Shown one piece after another: positions 53,701 to 60,391 of a DNA stretch of 64,000 nt. A program made the translations under genes and the position numbers. Each line of letters starts with the position of its first letter. The stretch's first letter is position 1. This DNA comes from a virus: the IMG/VR virus record IMGVR_UViG_3300025785_000013, positions 1 through 64,000 of that record; one strand, written 5' to 3'. The notes beneath the pieces are model-generated. The model was not told the DNA's origin, ran no database searches, and saw nothing but the letters and a program-made list of their open reading frames with translations.

Positions 53701-54024
53701 ACGAAACACCCCTCAGGTATCTTCTATCCTCTCGGCTCTGCACGGCCTTTCACCATCTCTGGCGTGACCCAAGGGCGAGACGCTGACATCAAGGTCATCT
53801 GGGAAGATTTGGACAACTGGCCTAACTTCTTGAAGTTGCTCAACTCAGGAAACATCCTCATCCTGACCAATCCGGTGGAAAGTAGTCGCACTTACATCTT
53901 CATCAGCGATGATGTGCAAACGACCTATAACGCTGCTACAAGCCCGTGGTTTGAGGTGGAAATCAACTACGTTGAGGCTGCTCCCCCCGGATACGGTTTC
54001 ACCTACGGCAGTAATCTGAGTTAG
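44779..54024 (+). CDS. Giant tail protein, 3081 residues
   Basis: Behind GGGAGGG. A Thr/Ser/Gly/Asn-rich, beta-dominated chain. At least seven copies of a small module recur (for example GMIVAGTGIPSGATVVSVGA and VGQSISGTGIPSNSYITAIS) in the first two thirds and again near residue 2330. The centre has fibronectin-like segments (about 1690-1800). The C-terminal 130 residues (TSTWWIADSSNPTNRFPILV, GREADIKVIWED-like) resemble the end domain of tail proteins attached at the tip. Position after the tape measure suggests the distal tail or a side fibre. Host-wall contact is likely but not shown. Confidence 0.75.
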   Translation: MNNYVANPNYSDAAGSPYWTVVVPGAQTLSPDEAVADITQLAVGTVMDNGYYRAAQVQDVSKLGVAGTSLSVTTGGQYGNTNPSPFFDRGDSFAYVNSVAGISTGLRIAILEGLQTDASPYTAGSMSTDAFTSEWMTARAVGQIPAVANNQNYQSFQSGSLTSSYCAYLMTNGNAFGAAGFLTPISSFSTRFSGATSYWLTPASAAATSPYFFISASSDPQAMANFISEFASDFTATGTAINSILVGSSRSIVNCVVDPSVNGFTTGQYLSFVDIGTNTILSPASYQNQSTTGWYVGQVTGMNSFTILATTTTGGSSATVTFNPTTEDHTGVLPGMIVAGTGIPSGATVVSVGASSFTISAGATIATTGVTLTISKGATNSYFLVCDRSTNYGQPIPGTWNQLILTTSAISSTTLTISAIATSSGSTAGYGYGTVLAGGSTYASGVSTGLFSNSGPFSIAVGSTIPIATHYGSTSAGTTATLGYVSAPSNVVSFIASGTSGTNTITITSSLYILGNGMLAVGQSISGTGIPSNSYITAISGNTLTISANLTANLNGTTSIATTSCSGMIYGTSFPAGNTIVLNNNDNTYVFDFGVPYFAPYLTNTGGGSIPPGETPTAGVGGSHYGCDFYLPVTLTNIIGTPLANFQSAAVTGSSSAIYVDTTTNFYVGQKITFGSFGNLTITSVPSSTEIIVSGTAAGAATYNTVNYSNGSSPNDIWNYDDYLLSGAVFDTVTGTTSGTGAIGFDGTFITGFHQTGTYVLAYQDGPRYIGSSSVGDLEQIVPTTIGSTVGGTLYQPVAAGSTTFAVNPNPNTVPGTTTFGINQYQNYTYGGFVPLINNGVTNNFVGNITTGSTVITGVASQYSFGLSVGQTVDIASTAHFPSGTEIVTVGKGTVTVSNAATTSASATSLTATSNAIYTLVVGQGSTQEMVAVISPSNSTSLGSTGSNPIGLPFTPGETLDGSGNINSPMLWTLADGQTFQFDHDAGDIVVTPNVVYSVGGSTISHAQQTPFLGDPNVGTVYSISGGTDYAQTNALIATNPTSELIINAAANFNLTNPWLDSGVGGFPNISTSLAATASAGDTTITVADNAGFPQTVQTVFQNGITIQPSTVGTLVGSLAANATSLTIIPKAEVPQTTPFFINISGLSGTETLEIGSVYYNSALNLATLQLSNFQVQGMVATGSTSVWLGAAAITNVAPGQVITDTLGYIPAGTTVVSVSTTSITISNPATNGATENLQFYTSSTTLSYADLTPVLLDSFPTDTQYHTLEVPSFYLTTALNLGATVTSLSTTPLPVTVPSGTTLYINNGIFYDSFVTSATANAGATGVSINSYTPHFPFPASSGSSGVFTTYGSIVSVGLASPLQPNQTIFLNCPGAIGSLGNPSFGITVKEYTPQNAFTIPVLPFISPYAFDTTTTEVDFTGSVTNGSNAITSVSSTAGLSVGQQVFTSQDGLSTTQPAFIAEISGSTVYLTTPSVTAATGATSQYFNVYPTQFLSPSPVTLDADPLQEVVYPISVPVPNAINPNAWDVNLALSLAYDHDFGAEVFYYAYPTNFHVNDVTYRPDLGIFQTWDGSQWRTTRVNAVQALLSILGSFGGKDTTNVTLIDPNTGANTPPDVFANTLSTAFTAYFGGNRSKDPNGDEWTGDALNNILLNISVQVPQNQTVAYRSLGLIAQYKSEPLAESIYISPSDNCVINEDAVTSVNWTYSDLDNDQQTGWSVKIFSQASVYLPNFSPDTTTPVWQKSAYNASTSVTFDTDSGFVNGQKYYAYVKVSKTFHQKDWWGAWNSCPFTVIINAPQAPMVAVYADDDNAVNTITIQSTDNLLGPDNGSFTNSLGGWTRGKNDTVGTSLEVASTGIALRTPLTAGTVYTSLNVGAIGYIASGSTIASSGKGTFKVSSTYPKNTDALGFPVSGEFWVTIGGENILVTNKVDGNNSGDTFVIQQRNYTVAGVPSTQSAHAAGATVTFGLQEPIFVDSELQLHFTEVIEQKWVDKQKILVRTIPGTPGWSSTNTTGFQIISNGQGNQVHVVDPGNVLSNGWAGRTVYINHKESMGWTTAQASQTVKRVLGSLIGNAINYNVSKLEPAVIQSVKAVSTIPSRTTTLAVVSTDTQFPKGNGLYIPVTPKGGYPLLSLPAGTVLNISNGQIIGVNVFQGGKIDWTHYNAINTVTLTAPYRIGDSGMHVAGITNGFGSNVKAKDITLGFLPRGAVITYVAPSLYTEKVVTFTKPYGKQAPYTGIGVSIGDTLDLSVTTYYAGTSAVNVYGYKYTNKVGGPGHTKLVPLEQKVISDFTVPSFSATGTVGTLVGTTFTPLTTGASVANLTATWSIYGNTITAASTAGLAVGQLVSGYGIQSNSYITNISGSSVTLSNPTNVATGSSIGLLAYPTFNAIQLSTNPFGSTSPVGDAVTGAGISPATVVNAVGSTYSVVGLSATGVVQFQSVSATAPYNPIKPVVQIPVTFNGAANFKIPAGSTVIKTKPFVAHSSFPFGTAVKINYPALYSDHTFTIVPNGGSGTGTDIAEIGLLHTSGSNYTGKFTPTNSIPIIAGLTYGIVGFTRLMTTPRTSGGIPTMSVFVDIYDASGNWIGTENSSNPAYQAVLSSSTGQWGSGWVPVAYSFVAPTNAAYAVPRFQWKNVSSVDAYGLSGLMFKAINLPAFDLNHNIVNITSQIGTSSQLMRLETSLYPQGTSSNDNTQVANAISLPQSSSESYASLGGYDSLYVFDPYNTSGVYEIQQGGSDNELFTTLTAAVTVGVPVGGITYLPLASTKGIAVGTTLYVDYGNANTYENVIVDPSWDGSTNVAVQTNTGNGYSTANGFARNHSLGARVYVVTIGLAGTVNYTHVAGATASQGVAIFNWNSDGFVNQPNDTYEYLVQKSVDGGATWTPIRNGNNVKATGTGWATITDYEAVPGQATLYQAIPKFVSKAGTVTKRGPKSAPIAPENTMTTSTWWIADSSNPTNRFPILVQNQYTDKTKHPSGIFYPLGSARPFTISGVTQGRDADIKVIWEDLDNWPNFLKLLNSGNILILTNPVESSRTYIFISDDVQTTYNAATSPWFEVEINYVEAAPPGYGFTYGSNLS

Positions 54025-54026
54025 TT

Positions 54027-55733
54027 ATGTACCCAGCCAGCCCTGAATTCTTTGAGGCCATCAAAAGCCCTCATCGGGTAATGATTATCGTAAAAGCCCT
54101 GTCCATTGACGGGACTTGGTACACGCTGCCCGTTGTAGACGGTTCGGTGAAAATTGACCAGACCAGTGCCGACGTTCGACGCACCATCAACTTGACCATC
54201 AACGACCCGTTGTACGTTCCAAAGAAGTCAACCGACGCACTCTCCATCTACGGGAATCACCTCTACGCATACCGAGGCGTTGTATGGGACTTGGCCAACG
54301 TTGGTACTGAAATCATTGACGCAAAGCCGCCCCTCGGCCCAGACTTGCTGCGCCCCGAGAACAAGGCTTACGAGTTGGTTCCAATTGGCGTGTTCCGCAT
54401 TACGGATACCAGCATTGAAGAAGACAACGACGGCAACGTGACCATCACGGTCAACGGCTCCGATATGGCCCTGAACATTAAGCAGAACTCGTGGACATCA
54501 CCAGTCACGGTTTGGAAAACGCCATACACGCCCCCTGTTGTGGACACGAACGCTGCCGGTTTCACCCCATACACGACCCAAGAGCAGAACTTGGTGGCCA
54601 ACACCTATTTGGAAGCCGTGAAACTGCTCATCAACAACCGTTGGCCTGCCTACGCCTACGGAGTGTTCGGCCCACCGGTCTTTGAGTTTGCTGGAATCGT
54701 AGATGCCGAGTTGAACCAACCCTTGATTATGGGTTCAGTGTCTATGTCGGTCACTGGCGCTGGCTCACCGTGGACAGATATCACCGGAATCGCAGCCGGA
54801 GTGAACGGACTTCTCTACATTGACGTTGAAGGTCGCTTCTGCGTTCAGCCCCAGCCTGACCCTGCGTCAATACCCCCGGTGTGGAGTTATGTTGATGGCG
54901 ATGGTGGAATGTTAACAAAGGTCACTCGGAAGTTGGACAGTTCCAAAGCCGTGAACTACGTCATTGCCACTGGTGAAAACTCCATTGTCGGTATGCCGTA
55001 CCGTGCGCTGGCATACGATTCCGACCCCAATTCACCTACCTATTACCTCGGCCCCTTTGGTCGGGTGGTTGGCCGTGAACCGGGCCGTAAACGACTGATT
55101 TCACAGAAGCAGACGCAGGCAGCAGCCAACCTCTACCTCAACTGGTTTGTCGGTGGCGATGAAACGACCACCATTGAAGGAATTTGCAATCCTGCTTTGG
55201 ATACTGGCGATGTAGTGCTGGTGCGACGCAAGAATGTCGGCATTTATCAAGATGGTGGAATCATCACGGACTTGACCACGGACTTTCCTGCTGGCTCAGA
55301 CCTCACTCCATCAACCGTTGTGCCAATCACCACTGACTACGGCAACTACGCAGACGTGCAGCCCCCGGCGAAGACTGGGGTTTACACCATCTCGGAATTA
55401 AAAGTCAATCCCACCTATGTGGCTCTCGCTAAGGGCCAAGAAATCATCATTTACACCAACGTGGCGACCAATATCGTCAAAGTCACTGAACACTGCCCGG
55501 TTGGGTCAACAATTATCCCCGTGGAAAGTTTTCACCCCGACATCCAATACTTGAAGGGTACGATGATTCTTGACCCGGCGTTCACGGAAAACGGTGGAGC
55601 CGTGAACTACTTCATTGACCAAATCACCATCCCACTGAACATCACCGATGCTGCCGAACTGGTCGCTCGTGAGCGCAGGGTTGGAACCAAGGAAGACGCT
55701 GCTCGTATTGCAGAATTCACGATGGGGTACTAA
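54027..55733 (+). CDS. Baseplate/tail tip protein, DUF5047-like
   Basis: 568 residues. MYPASPEFFEAIKSPHRVMIIVKALSIDG is the usual start of a minor tail family (DUF5047-like) in actinophages. SSKAVNYVIATGEN, QTQAAANLYLNWFVGGDETTTIEGICNPALDTGDVVLVRR fits the tail-hub fold. It probably joins the tube to the tip. Confidence 0.75.
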   Translation: MYPASPEFFEAIKSPHRVMIIVKALSIDGTWYTLPVVDGSVKIDQTSADVRRTINLTINDPLYVPKKSTDALSIYGNHLYAYRGVVWDLANVGTEIIDAKPPLGPDLLRPENKAYELVPIGVFRITDTSIEEDNDGNVTITVNGSDMALNIKQNSWTSPVTVWKTPYTPPVVDTNAAGFTPYTTQEQNLVANTYLEAVKLLINNRWPAYAYGVFGPPVFEFAGIVDAELNQPLIMGSVSMSVTGAGSPWTDITGIAAGVNGLLYIDVEGRFCVQPQPDPASIPPVWSYVDGDGGMLTKVTRKLDSSKAVNYVIATGENSIVGMPYRALAYDSDPNSPTYYLGPFGRVVGREPGRKRLISQKQTQAAANLYLNWFVGGDETTTIEGICNPALDTGDVVLVRRKNVGIYQDGGIITDLTTDFPAGSDLTPSTVVPITTDYGNYADVQPPAKTGVYTISELKVNPTYVALAKGQEIIIYTNVATNIVKVTEHCPVGSTIIPVESFHPDIQYLKGTMILDPAFTENGGAVNYFIDQITIPLNITDAAELVARERRVGTKEDAARIAEFTMGY

Positions 55734-57328
55734 TGGCTGAATTCGACTTTCGACCACTGGTCAACGCCCTTATTGCCAACAACCAATTTCACTTGCCCCC
55801 AACGGACACCATCCGTATGGGCATTGTCGTTGGCTACGACCCCGGTTTTACACCACCTGAACCGGCAACTGGCGCAGCGTTTTACTCGTTCCCTGTAGTC
55901 AGTGTGCAGTTGGCTGGCGATGACCACCCCACGCACGGAATTCGGTTCTTGGAATCCTACGTTCCAAATATTGGTGACACCGTGTGGATTATGGCTACTG
56001 GCCACGACGAGTGGGTTGTGGGTTCCCTTGCTGGAAGCAACAAGTCCACGATTGGAACTGTCCGTTCACCAATGTCGCTTCTTGGCCATACCGGGGCAAC
56101 GTCGGGGCAAACCATCACGACTACGACCACGCCACAACCGATTTCAGCGACCAAGATTACGACTTCGTATCTTCCAAACCGTATCTACCGAGCCGAAGCC
56201 ACAGTGACCTTTGAAGTCACGGGTACTACGCCATATTTCAGTGGAACGGCCAGCAGCACTTACACGGGTTCTGCGACAGTTTCCAACACCGGAACGTACT
56301 CGGCCTATGCGTCGCTCAGTGGTGGAAACGCTTGGGCATTAGCCACAATGATTGGCTACATCCGAGGCACAACTGGTGGAAGCCCGACGATGACCGTTCG
56401 ACAGGGAAGTGGGACAACTTACACCGTCAACACTGGTCAGTTGCTCCAAAACTTGACGGGTGACGTGACCGGTCTTAACACCCTGCTCTCCCAATCGGGC
56501 AACTCGTACGTCACGGGCTTTGGACTTCCAGCAAACGCTGACCTTTTGTACGACGCTGTTTTTCAATCAACGGCAACGACGCAGACCGTTGGTGGAAACA
56601 CCTACTACTTCAACTTCTCTGGTGGTGGCCTCACGCCCAACCCACCATTCGTGATTTTGAATTCCAGTAGTGCGTTCGTCGGCAATAACGCCTCAGGAGC
56701 CACGGAGTATCCAATCACCACACGAGGCAGCATCGCAGGAGAGGCTGCCTTCGCCGGTAGCCCATTCTCTGGCACGGCACGAGGCACTGGTTCTACCACC
56801 AACCTCACAACGGTTGTCAATGGTTCAACTTCCGATGTCTATTGGACTACCGACAGCAGCAACAATAACAACGAAAACCTGATTCATAACCTGCAATTCA
56901 CCTTCGTGAACTACGGTGCCGTGTCCGTCACGCCACCAAGCCCTTCTGTCACTGTCACCCTTCCAAACCTTTCTACGAGCATCACGGATTCATCAACGCC
57001 TACCCTGATTTCACTGGGCGTTATTGCCCCGTCGCCGTGGGCCGGAACAACCGGCTCGCAATCACCAGCGAACTACCAAGAGATGGAAGTCATCAACGTC
57101 ACCGGAGTGTCGAATAAGGTCTACACCGTTCACTGCTCTACGACGTTCTGGGATTCACCAACCCAAGCCATTAAGACTGGCCAGTGGCAACCGACTTACG
57201 ATTGGTACCTAGGGATGAAGCAAATTGGTTCCAATTCAGCAACCATCGCTTTCGATAGCGTGACCATCCAAAAGTTTGTGGTCTACGACTGTGGTGTAAA
57301 CGACGCTCCACCGGGGTCAATTGCCTAG
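55733..57328 (+). CDS. Tail tip protein with OB-fold-like start
   Basis: 531 residues, ATG overlapping the previous TAA. The first 110 residues (GIVVGYDPGFTPP, VQLAGDDHPTHGIRFLESYVPNIGDTVWIMATGHDEWVVGSLAG) resemble the OB-fold of gpV/gp45-type hub spikes. The remainder is Thr/Ser-rich beta structure ending in a small sandwich. It likely forms the tip or spike. Confidence 0.7.
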   Translation: MAEFDFRPLVNALIANNQFHLPPTDTIRMGIVVGYDPGFTPPEPATGAAFYSFPVVSVQLAGDDHPTHGIRFLESYVPNIGDTVWIMATGHDEWVVGSLAGSNKSTIGTVRSPMSLLGHTGATSGQTITTTTTPQPISATKITTSYLPNRIYRAEATVTFEVTGTTPYFSGTASSTYTGSATVSNTGTYSAYASLSGGNAWALATMIGYIRGTTGGSPTMTVRQGSGTTYTVNTGQLLQNLTGDVTGLNTLLSQSGNSYVTGFGLPANADLLYDAVFQSTATTQTVGGNTYYFNFSGGGLTPNPPFVILNSSSAFVGNNASGATEYPITTRGSIAGEAAFAGSPFSGTARGTGSTTNLTTVVNGSTSDVYWTTDSSNNNNENLIHNLQFTFVNYGAVSVTPPSPSVTVTLPNLSTSITDSSTPTLISLGVIAPSPWAGTTGSQSPANYQEMEVINVTGVSNKVYTVHCSTTFWDSPTQAIKTGQWQPTYDWYLGMKQIGSNSATIAFDSVTIQKFVVYDCGVNDAPPGSIA

Positions 57329-57363
57329 CACGGTATTTCCAAATCTTGTTCTAAACTTGCGCT

Positions 57364-57750
57364 ATGGCAGCCACGTCTCAACCCTATGTCTTGGCAGCCA
57401 TTATCTCAGCGATTCCAGCGACTTTGGCAGCCAGTTCTGCGTGGTATTCGGCCCACCGTGGCCGTAAGGAGAACCACACCGACAACCAAGGGCTAGCCGA
57501 CCAATTCGACGGAGTGAACACCCAATTTGGAACCGTGGCTGAACACATCGCCCGGATGGACACCAAATTTGAAAAGATTGAACTAGGATTTCAGCGTATG
57601 GACATTCGCTTTGACGGCATTGAGGATAAGGTGGAGCGTCACCTCGGTTGGCATCGTGCCGAAGCCGAGGGCGACCTCACCCAAGCCCTCTCAAAGGAGA
57701 GTAAAAATGACCACCCAACCAACCAACACAGCATCACCAGCCGCGACTAA
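57364..57750 (+). CDS. DUF2746-like holin or lysis accessory protein
   Basis: 128 residues. One N-terminal transmembrane helix (VLAAIISAIPATLAASSAWYS), then a long coiled coil (VNTQFGTVAEHIARMDTKFEKIELGFQRMDIRFDGIED), the layout of DUF2746 proteins in mycobacteriophage lysis cassettes. ATG follows TAAACT by 6 nt with no Shine-Dalgarno (leaderless). Overlaps the next gene by 44 nt. Confidence 0.7.
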   Translation: MAATSQPYVLAAIISAIPATLAASSAWYSAHRGRKENHTDNQGLADQFDGVNTQFGTVAEHIARMDTKFEKIELGFQRMDIRFDGIEDKVERHLGWHRAEAEGDLTQALSKESKNDHPTNQHSITSRD

Positions 57751-57994
57751 GCCAGCCGTTGACCCCAAGGCTCTCGGAGCCACGGTCATCCGCTACGTTG
57801 TCCCGGCCATCGTCGGTGTGCTGATTTCGCTCGCTGCCAAGGTCGGCTTCAAGTTGACCCCGACGCAGGCCTACGCCTACGTTGCCCCGGCAGTCGCTAC
57901 GGCCTACAGCACGGCCATCCACTTCGCTGAGGCCAAGGTTCCGGCACTCGGCATCCTTATGGGCGCAAAGCGTCCGGCCAGCATCACCAAGTAG
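57707..57994 (+). CDS. Two-helix holin candidate
   Basis: 95 residues from ATG 57707 behind AAAGGAGA. Two transmembrane helices (about 29-48 VIRYVVPAIVGVLISLAAKVGF and 53-72 AYAYVAPAVATAYSTAIHFA) and a basic end fit a class II holin. It closes the structural transcript. Confidence 0.7.
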   Translation: MTTQPTNTASPAATKPAVDPKALGATVIRYVVPAIVGVLISLAAKVGFKLTPTQAYAYVAPAVATAYSTAIHFAEAKVPALGILMGAKRPASITK

Positions 57995-57996
57995 CC

Positions 57997-58051
57997 AAGC
58001 ACTCAGGCCGGTGGGTCTGTGGGAATTTCCCACGCCCACCGGCTCGTGCTT
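57997..58051. terminator. Large convergent terminator
   Basis: Nested stems: AAGCAC/GTGCTT, GCCGGTGGG/CCCACCGGC and GTGGGAA/TTCCCAC form one long hairpin centred at 58026. It lies exactly between the convergent operons ending at 57994 (+) and 58050 (-), and should stop transcription both ways. Confidence 0.8.
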
Positions 58052-58271
58052 ACTGCTCTACTGGCACCGTGACAATCTTGGCGAGGCTCGTGTGGCCACT
58101 CGGCAAGTGGCGCACCGGCACCTTCGTCAAACCGGGGTTGAAACTCACTTCGCCCATCAGCACATAGTCGTTGCGGATGAGCCAACTGACCGGCTCGGTT
58201 GTGTCGGGCAGAACAGCACCGAAGATGTTATCGAACCAGACAACCTTTACTGCGTCTTGCTTGCCACCCAT
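58050..58271 (-). CDS. Small beta-rich protein
   Basis: 73 residues from ATG 58271. The possible upstream TTG/GTG codons have no better signal. WFDNIFGAVLPDTTEPVSWLIRNDYVLMGEVSFNP suggests a compact beta fold. Last gene of the minus-strand operon, coupled to the gene above. Confidence 0.55.
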   Translation of the reverse strand: MGGKQDAVKVVWFDNIFGAVLPDTTEPVSWLIRNDYVLMGEVSFNPGLTKVPVRHLPSGHTSLAKIVTVPVEQ

Positions 58272-58273
58272 TG

Positions 58274-58711
58274 TCACCACCAACTCGTGTAGTAGATGTC
58301 GTAGCCGTCGGCAATGTAGTCTCGTGCCGTACGGATGAACACCAAGTCGTTGTCTTTGCGCTCAGGCGTTGACCTGCCAAAGAAGAACCCCGACGTTTCG
58401 GGAAGTTCATCACGGTTCACCGCGGTCTCCAGTTGCTCCAAGTCGGTGAGGCTTAGTCGCACCGGCTCGCAGTTGAATCCCAAGTCCCCAGCGAACATCC
58501 CATCCTCGGATGGCTGAGGTGGGTCACCAGCGAGGGTGCGCTTCGTCACCCAAAGGTTCTCCATCCAGCCCTGCAAGTCGCTGTGCTTTCGCCACTGGGC
58601 GATTTTGAACACCTTGCTGTCGTAGTCTTGGTCGTGCGCTTCCCACGCCCACCCGAATTCGATGTTGTCGCTGTGGGGGCGAACAGCGTAGGCGTATTGG
58701 TCAAGTCCCAT
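58274..58711 (-). CDS. Conserved phage protein (MGLDQYAYA type)
   Basis: 145 residues from ATG 58711 with GGAGAG upstream. MGLDQYAYAV, WRKHSDLQGWMENLW and FNCEPVRLSLTDLEQLE match a common phage family that is sometimes mislabelled phosphoglycerate kinase. Its real function is unknown. Start overlaps the previous stop (TGATG). Confidence 0.7.
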   Translation of the reverse strand: MGLDQYAYAVRPHSDNIEFGWAWEAHDQDYDSKVFKIAQWRKHSDLQGWMENLWVTKRTLAGDPPQPSEDGMFAGDLGFNCEPVRLSLTDLEQLETAVNRDELPETSGFFFGRSTPERKDNDLVFIRTARDYIADGYDIYYTSWW

Positions 58712-59058
58712 CAGTTGCTCTCCTTCGGTTCGACAAGTGCAGGCCACGCCGTAGCCCAAGCCTGCAACACTGCTTCCGAGCCATCACCACTGGCGATTGC
58801 ATCCCTTACGTACTCCCGGCCATCGGGGGTCAACGCCGTGAAGATGAGCGCATCGCACGAATCGCAGTGAACCGGAGTGTCGGTTTCGTTGTGGTAGGAG
58901 ATTGGCTCCCAGTCATCACCAACAAGTGCTGCCCCAGCCCGGTCACCGTTATCGGCGCAGTCGCGACATTGCGCTACGCCGATAACGTCACCACCGGTCA
59001 CGATGTAGTAGCCGTTCGGGTTGAACGGACTGGCGTGGTCGTAGATGTTGATGGTCAC
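58711..59058 (-). CDS. Protein with two CxxC pairs
   Basis: 115 residues, GTG start just after the Gam-like stop. CRDCADNG and CDSCDALI probably bind one zinc. An acidic helix ends the protein. Function unknown. Confidence 0.6.
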   Translation of the reverse strand: MTINIYDHASPFNPNGYYIVTGGDVIGVAQCRDCADNGDRAGAALVGDDWEPISYHNETDTPVHCDSCDALIFTALTPDGREYVRDAIASGDGSEAVLQAWATAWPALVEPKESN

Positions 59059-59059
59059 C

Positions 59060-59629
59060 TCAGCCAGCCACCTTCACGCTGACTGAGATGCCACCCTCGG
59101 TGTGTTGGAGGCCATCCACCACTGCGCCGGTGAGAGGGTCAACCACGCTGTCACCAGCGAAGTCCACGACCTTCTTCAGCGTCGCAACATCGGCCTCACG
59201 CTTCGTGCGAATCCACTCAGGGTGGTTCACCTCAGCCCAAGCGAGGAACGCATCGGCATCGGTCACGGCCACCTTCGGGGGAGTGACACGAGAGGTCACG
59301 GCACCGTCGGGGAAGTCCAAGGACTTGCGACCATCAGCACTGTCCTCGCGGACACGGATGAGGAAGTCCGACAACGCCAACTCAAAGAACTCCACCGTTG
59401 GCTTGTGGGTGGCAACGTTGGTTTCGACCCAACGCTCAATGCGGTCAATCTCAACTTGCGCCTGACGCTTCACCTCGTCAATGCGACGCTGCGCCTGAGC
59501 GAGGCGACGCATCGCCCACAGTGCCTCGTCTTCATTGTTGATGGTGAACTCAGTCGTGGTGTCCACGAATCGCTCTGGCTGTCCCTCGCTAGCGAGAAAC
59601 TCGGACAGGTCTTGCACTGCTGCTTCCAT
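59060..59629 (-). CDS. gam: Mu Gam-like host-nuclease inhibitor
   Basis: 189 residues behind GAAGGAAG. EALWAMRRLAQAQRRIDEV, VEIDRIERWVE, SLDFPDGAVTSRVTPPKVAV and FLAWAEVNHPEWI follow the Gam family of phage Mu, which binds DNA ends and protects them from nucleases. With the Sak4-like and RecB-like proteins this gives a recombination set. Confidence 0.8.
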   Translation of the reverse strand: MEAAVQDLSEFLASEGQPERFVDTTTEFTINNEDEALWAMRRLAQAQRRIDEVKRQAQVEIDRIERWVETNVATHKPTVEFFELALSDFLIRVREDSADGRKSLDFPDGAVTSRVTPPKVAVTDADAFLAWAEVNHPEWIRTKREADVATLKKVVDFAGDSVVDPLTGAVVDGLQHTEGGISVSVKVAG

Positions 59630-59667
59630 TGCTTCCTTCTTTCTACTGGTCTGAACTACTAAACTGG

Positions 59668-59696
59668 AGTTTAGCAGATGGGTGTCACACTGTCAA
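59668..59696 (-). promoter_or_regulatory. Sigma70-type promoter with palindromic -10 region
   Basis: TTGACA (59696-59691) and TAAACT (59673-59668), 17-bp spacer containing GTGTGACACCC. A perfect palindrome CTAAACT-GG-AGTTTAG overlaps the -10 element, a likely operator. Drives the Gam-like gene. Confidence 0.75.
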
Positions 59697-59992
59697 TTCT
59701 CAATCTTGTTCATCGCTGCTCGGAGAATCGGGAACGCTCGGTTCATCTCGCTGGCGAACTCCATCCAGTCGTTCTCCAACGTGTCCTCGTCATCGTTCAG
59801 CGACCAGAAGTTGTCCTTGGCCATCGCTCGCAAGTCTGTGAAGTTGCAGTAGAACTCGTCAAGGGTGCCTTCCCATTCGACATCATCGAACGCTGCGAAC
59901 GCTGCGAACGCAACCTTTGCAACAGGCACTGGGTCACCCCAACTGTTGAAGAAGATGTTGGTGGTGCGCTGTGGCTTGGTGGTGGTGTTCAT
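59693..59992 (-). CDS. Small acidic protein
   Basis: 99 residues. Acidic, helical, with FFNSWGDPVPVAKVAFAAF and DFWSLNDDEDTLENDWMEF-like segments. ATG overlaps the upstream stop (ATGA). No family recognised. Confidence 0.6.
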   Translation of the reverse strand: MNTTTKPQRTTNIFFNSWGDPVPVAKVAFAAFAAFDDVEWEGTLDEFYCNFTDLRAMAKDNFWSLNDDEDTLENDWMEFASEMNRAFPILRAAMNKIEN

Positions 59993-60198
59993 CGTGCTAC
60001 CTCAGTTTCTGTCTCAATGCCTTGAAAGGCAAGTTCGGCCATTGCTTCCTTGTCACTCCACACTTGGAAGTGGTGTTCGTTGGCCTGCTCAAACGAGGCC
60101 ACGATTCCGGCTGCGATAATGTCAGCCTTGATGAGGTCACCCTTGGCGATTGCCTCACGGATGTTGTGTGCTGCTTCGATTACCTGAAGTTCCGTCAT
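59989..60198 (-). CDS. Small helical protein
   Basis: 69 residues from ATG 60198 with AGGAA upstream. Helical (ELQVIEAAHNIREAIAKGDLIKADIIAAGIVA). Coupled to genes on both sides. Confidence 0.6.
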   Translation of the reverse strand: MTELQVIEAAHNIREAIAKGDLIKADIIAAGIVASFEQANEHHFQVWSDKEAMAELAFQGIETETEVAR

Positions 60199-60356
60199 CA
60201 GATGTTCCTTTCTTCCCAAGCGTTGACTGCCATTTCCTCAGCCAACCACTCTGCGTCTTCGTCGGTCATCGCTGCGAACAATGCTGCTTCGGCTGCGAAT
60301 TCCGCTTCGACCTGCTCCTTGATTTCCTGCATCTCTGCTGCTGTGAGTTGTTCCAT
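60198..60356 (-). CDS. Tiny acidic helical protein
   Basis: 52 residues, Glu/Ala-rich (LTAAEMQEIKEQVEAEFAAEAA). ATG 60356 lies 7 nt below the -10 of the promoter at 60363 and lacks a Shine-Dalgarno, so it is probably leaderless. Its stop overlaps the next ATG. Confidence 0.6.
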   Translation of the reverse strand: MEQLTAAEMQEIKEQVEAEFAAEAALFAAMTDEDAEWLAEEMAVNAWEERNI

Positions 60357-60362
60357 AACCTA

Positions 60363-60391
60363 AGTCTGCCTGAGGGTTGTCACAAAGTCAA
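60363..60391 (-). promoter_or_regulatory. Sigma70-type promoter, leaderless
   Basis: TTGACT (60391-60386) and CAGACT (60368-60363), 17-bp spacer starting TTGTGACAACCC. It shares the spacer word with 18941 and 59668. Transcription should start at or beside ATG 60356. Confidence 0.65.
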
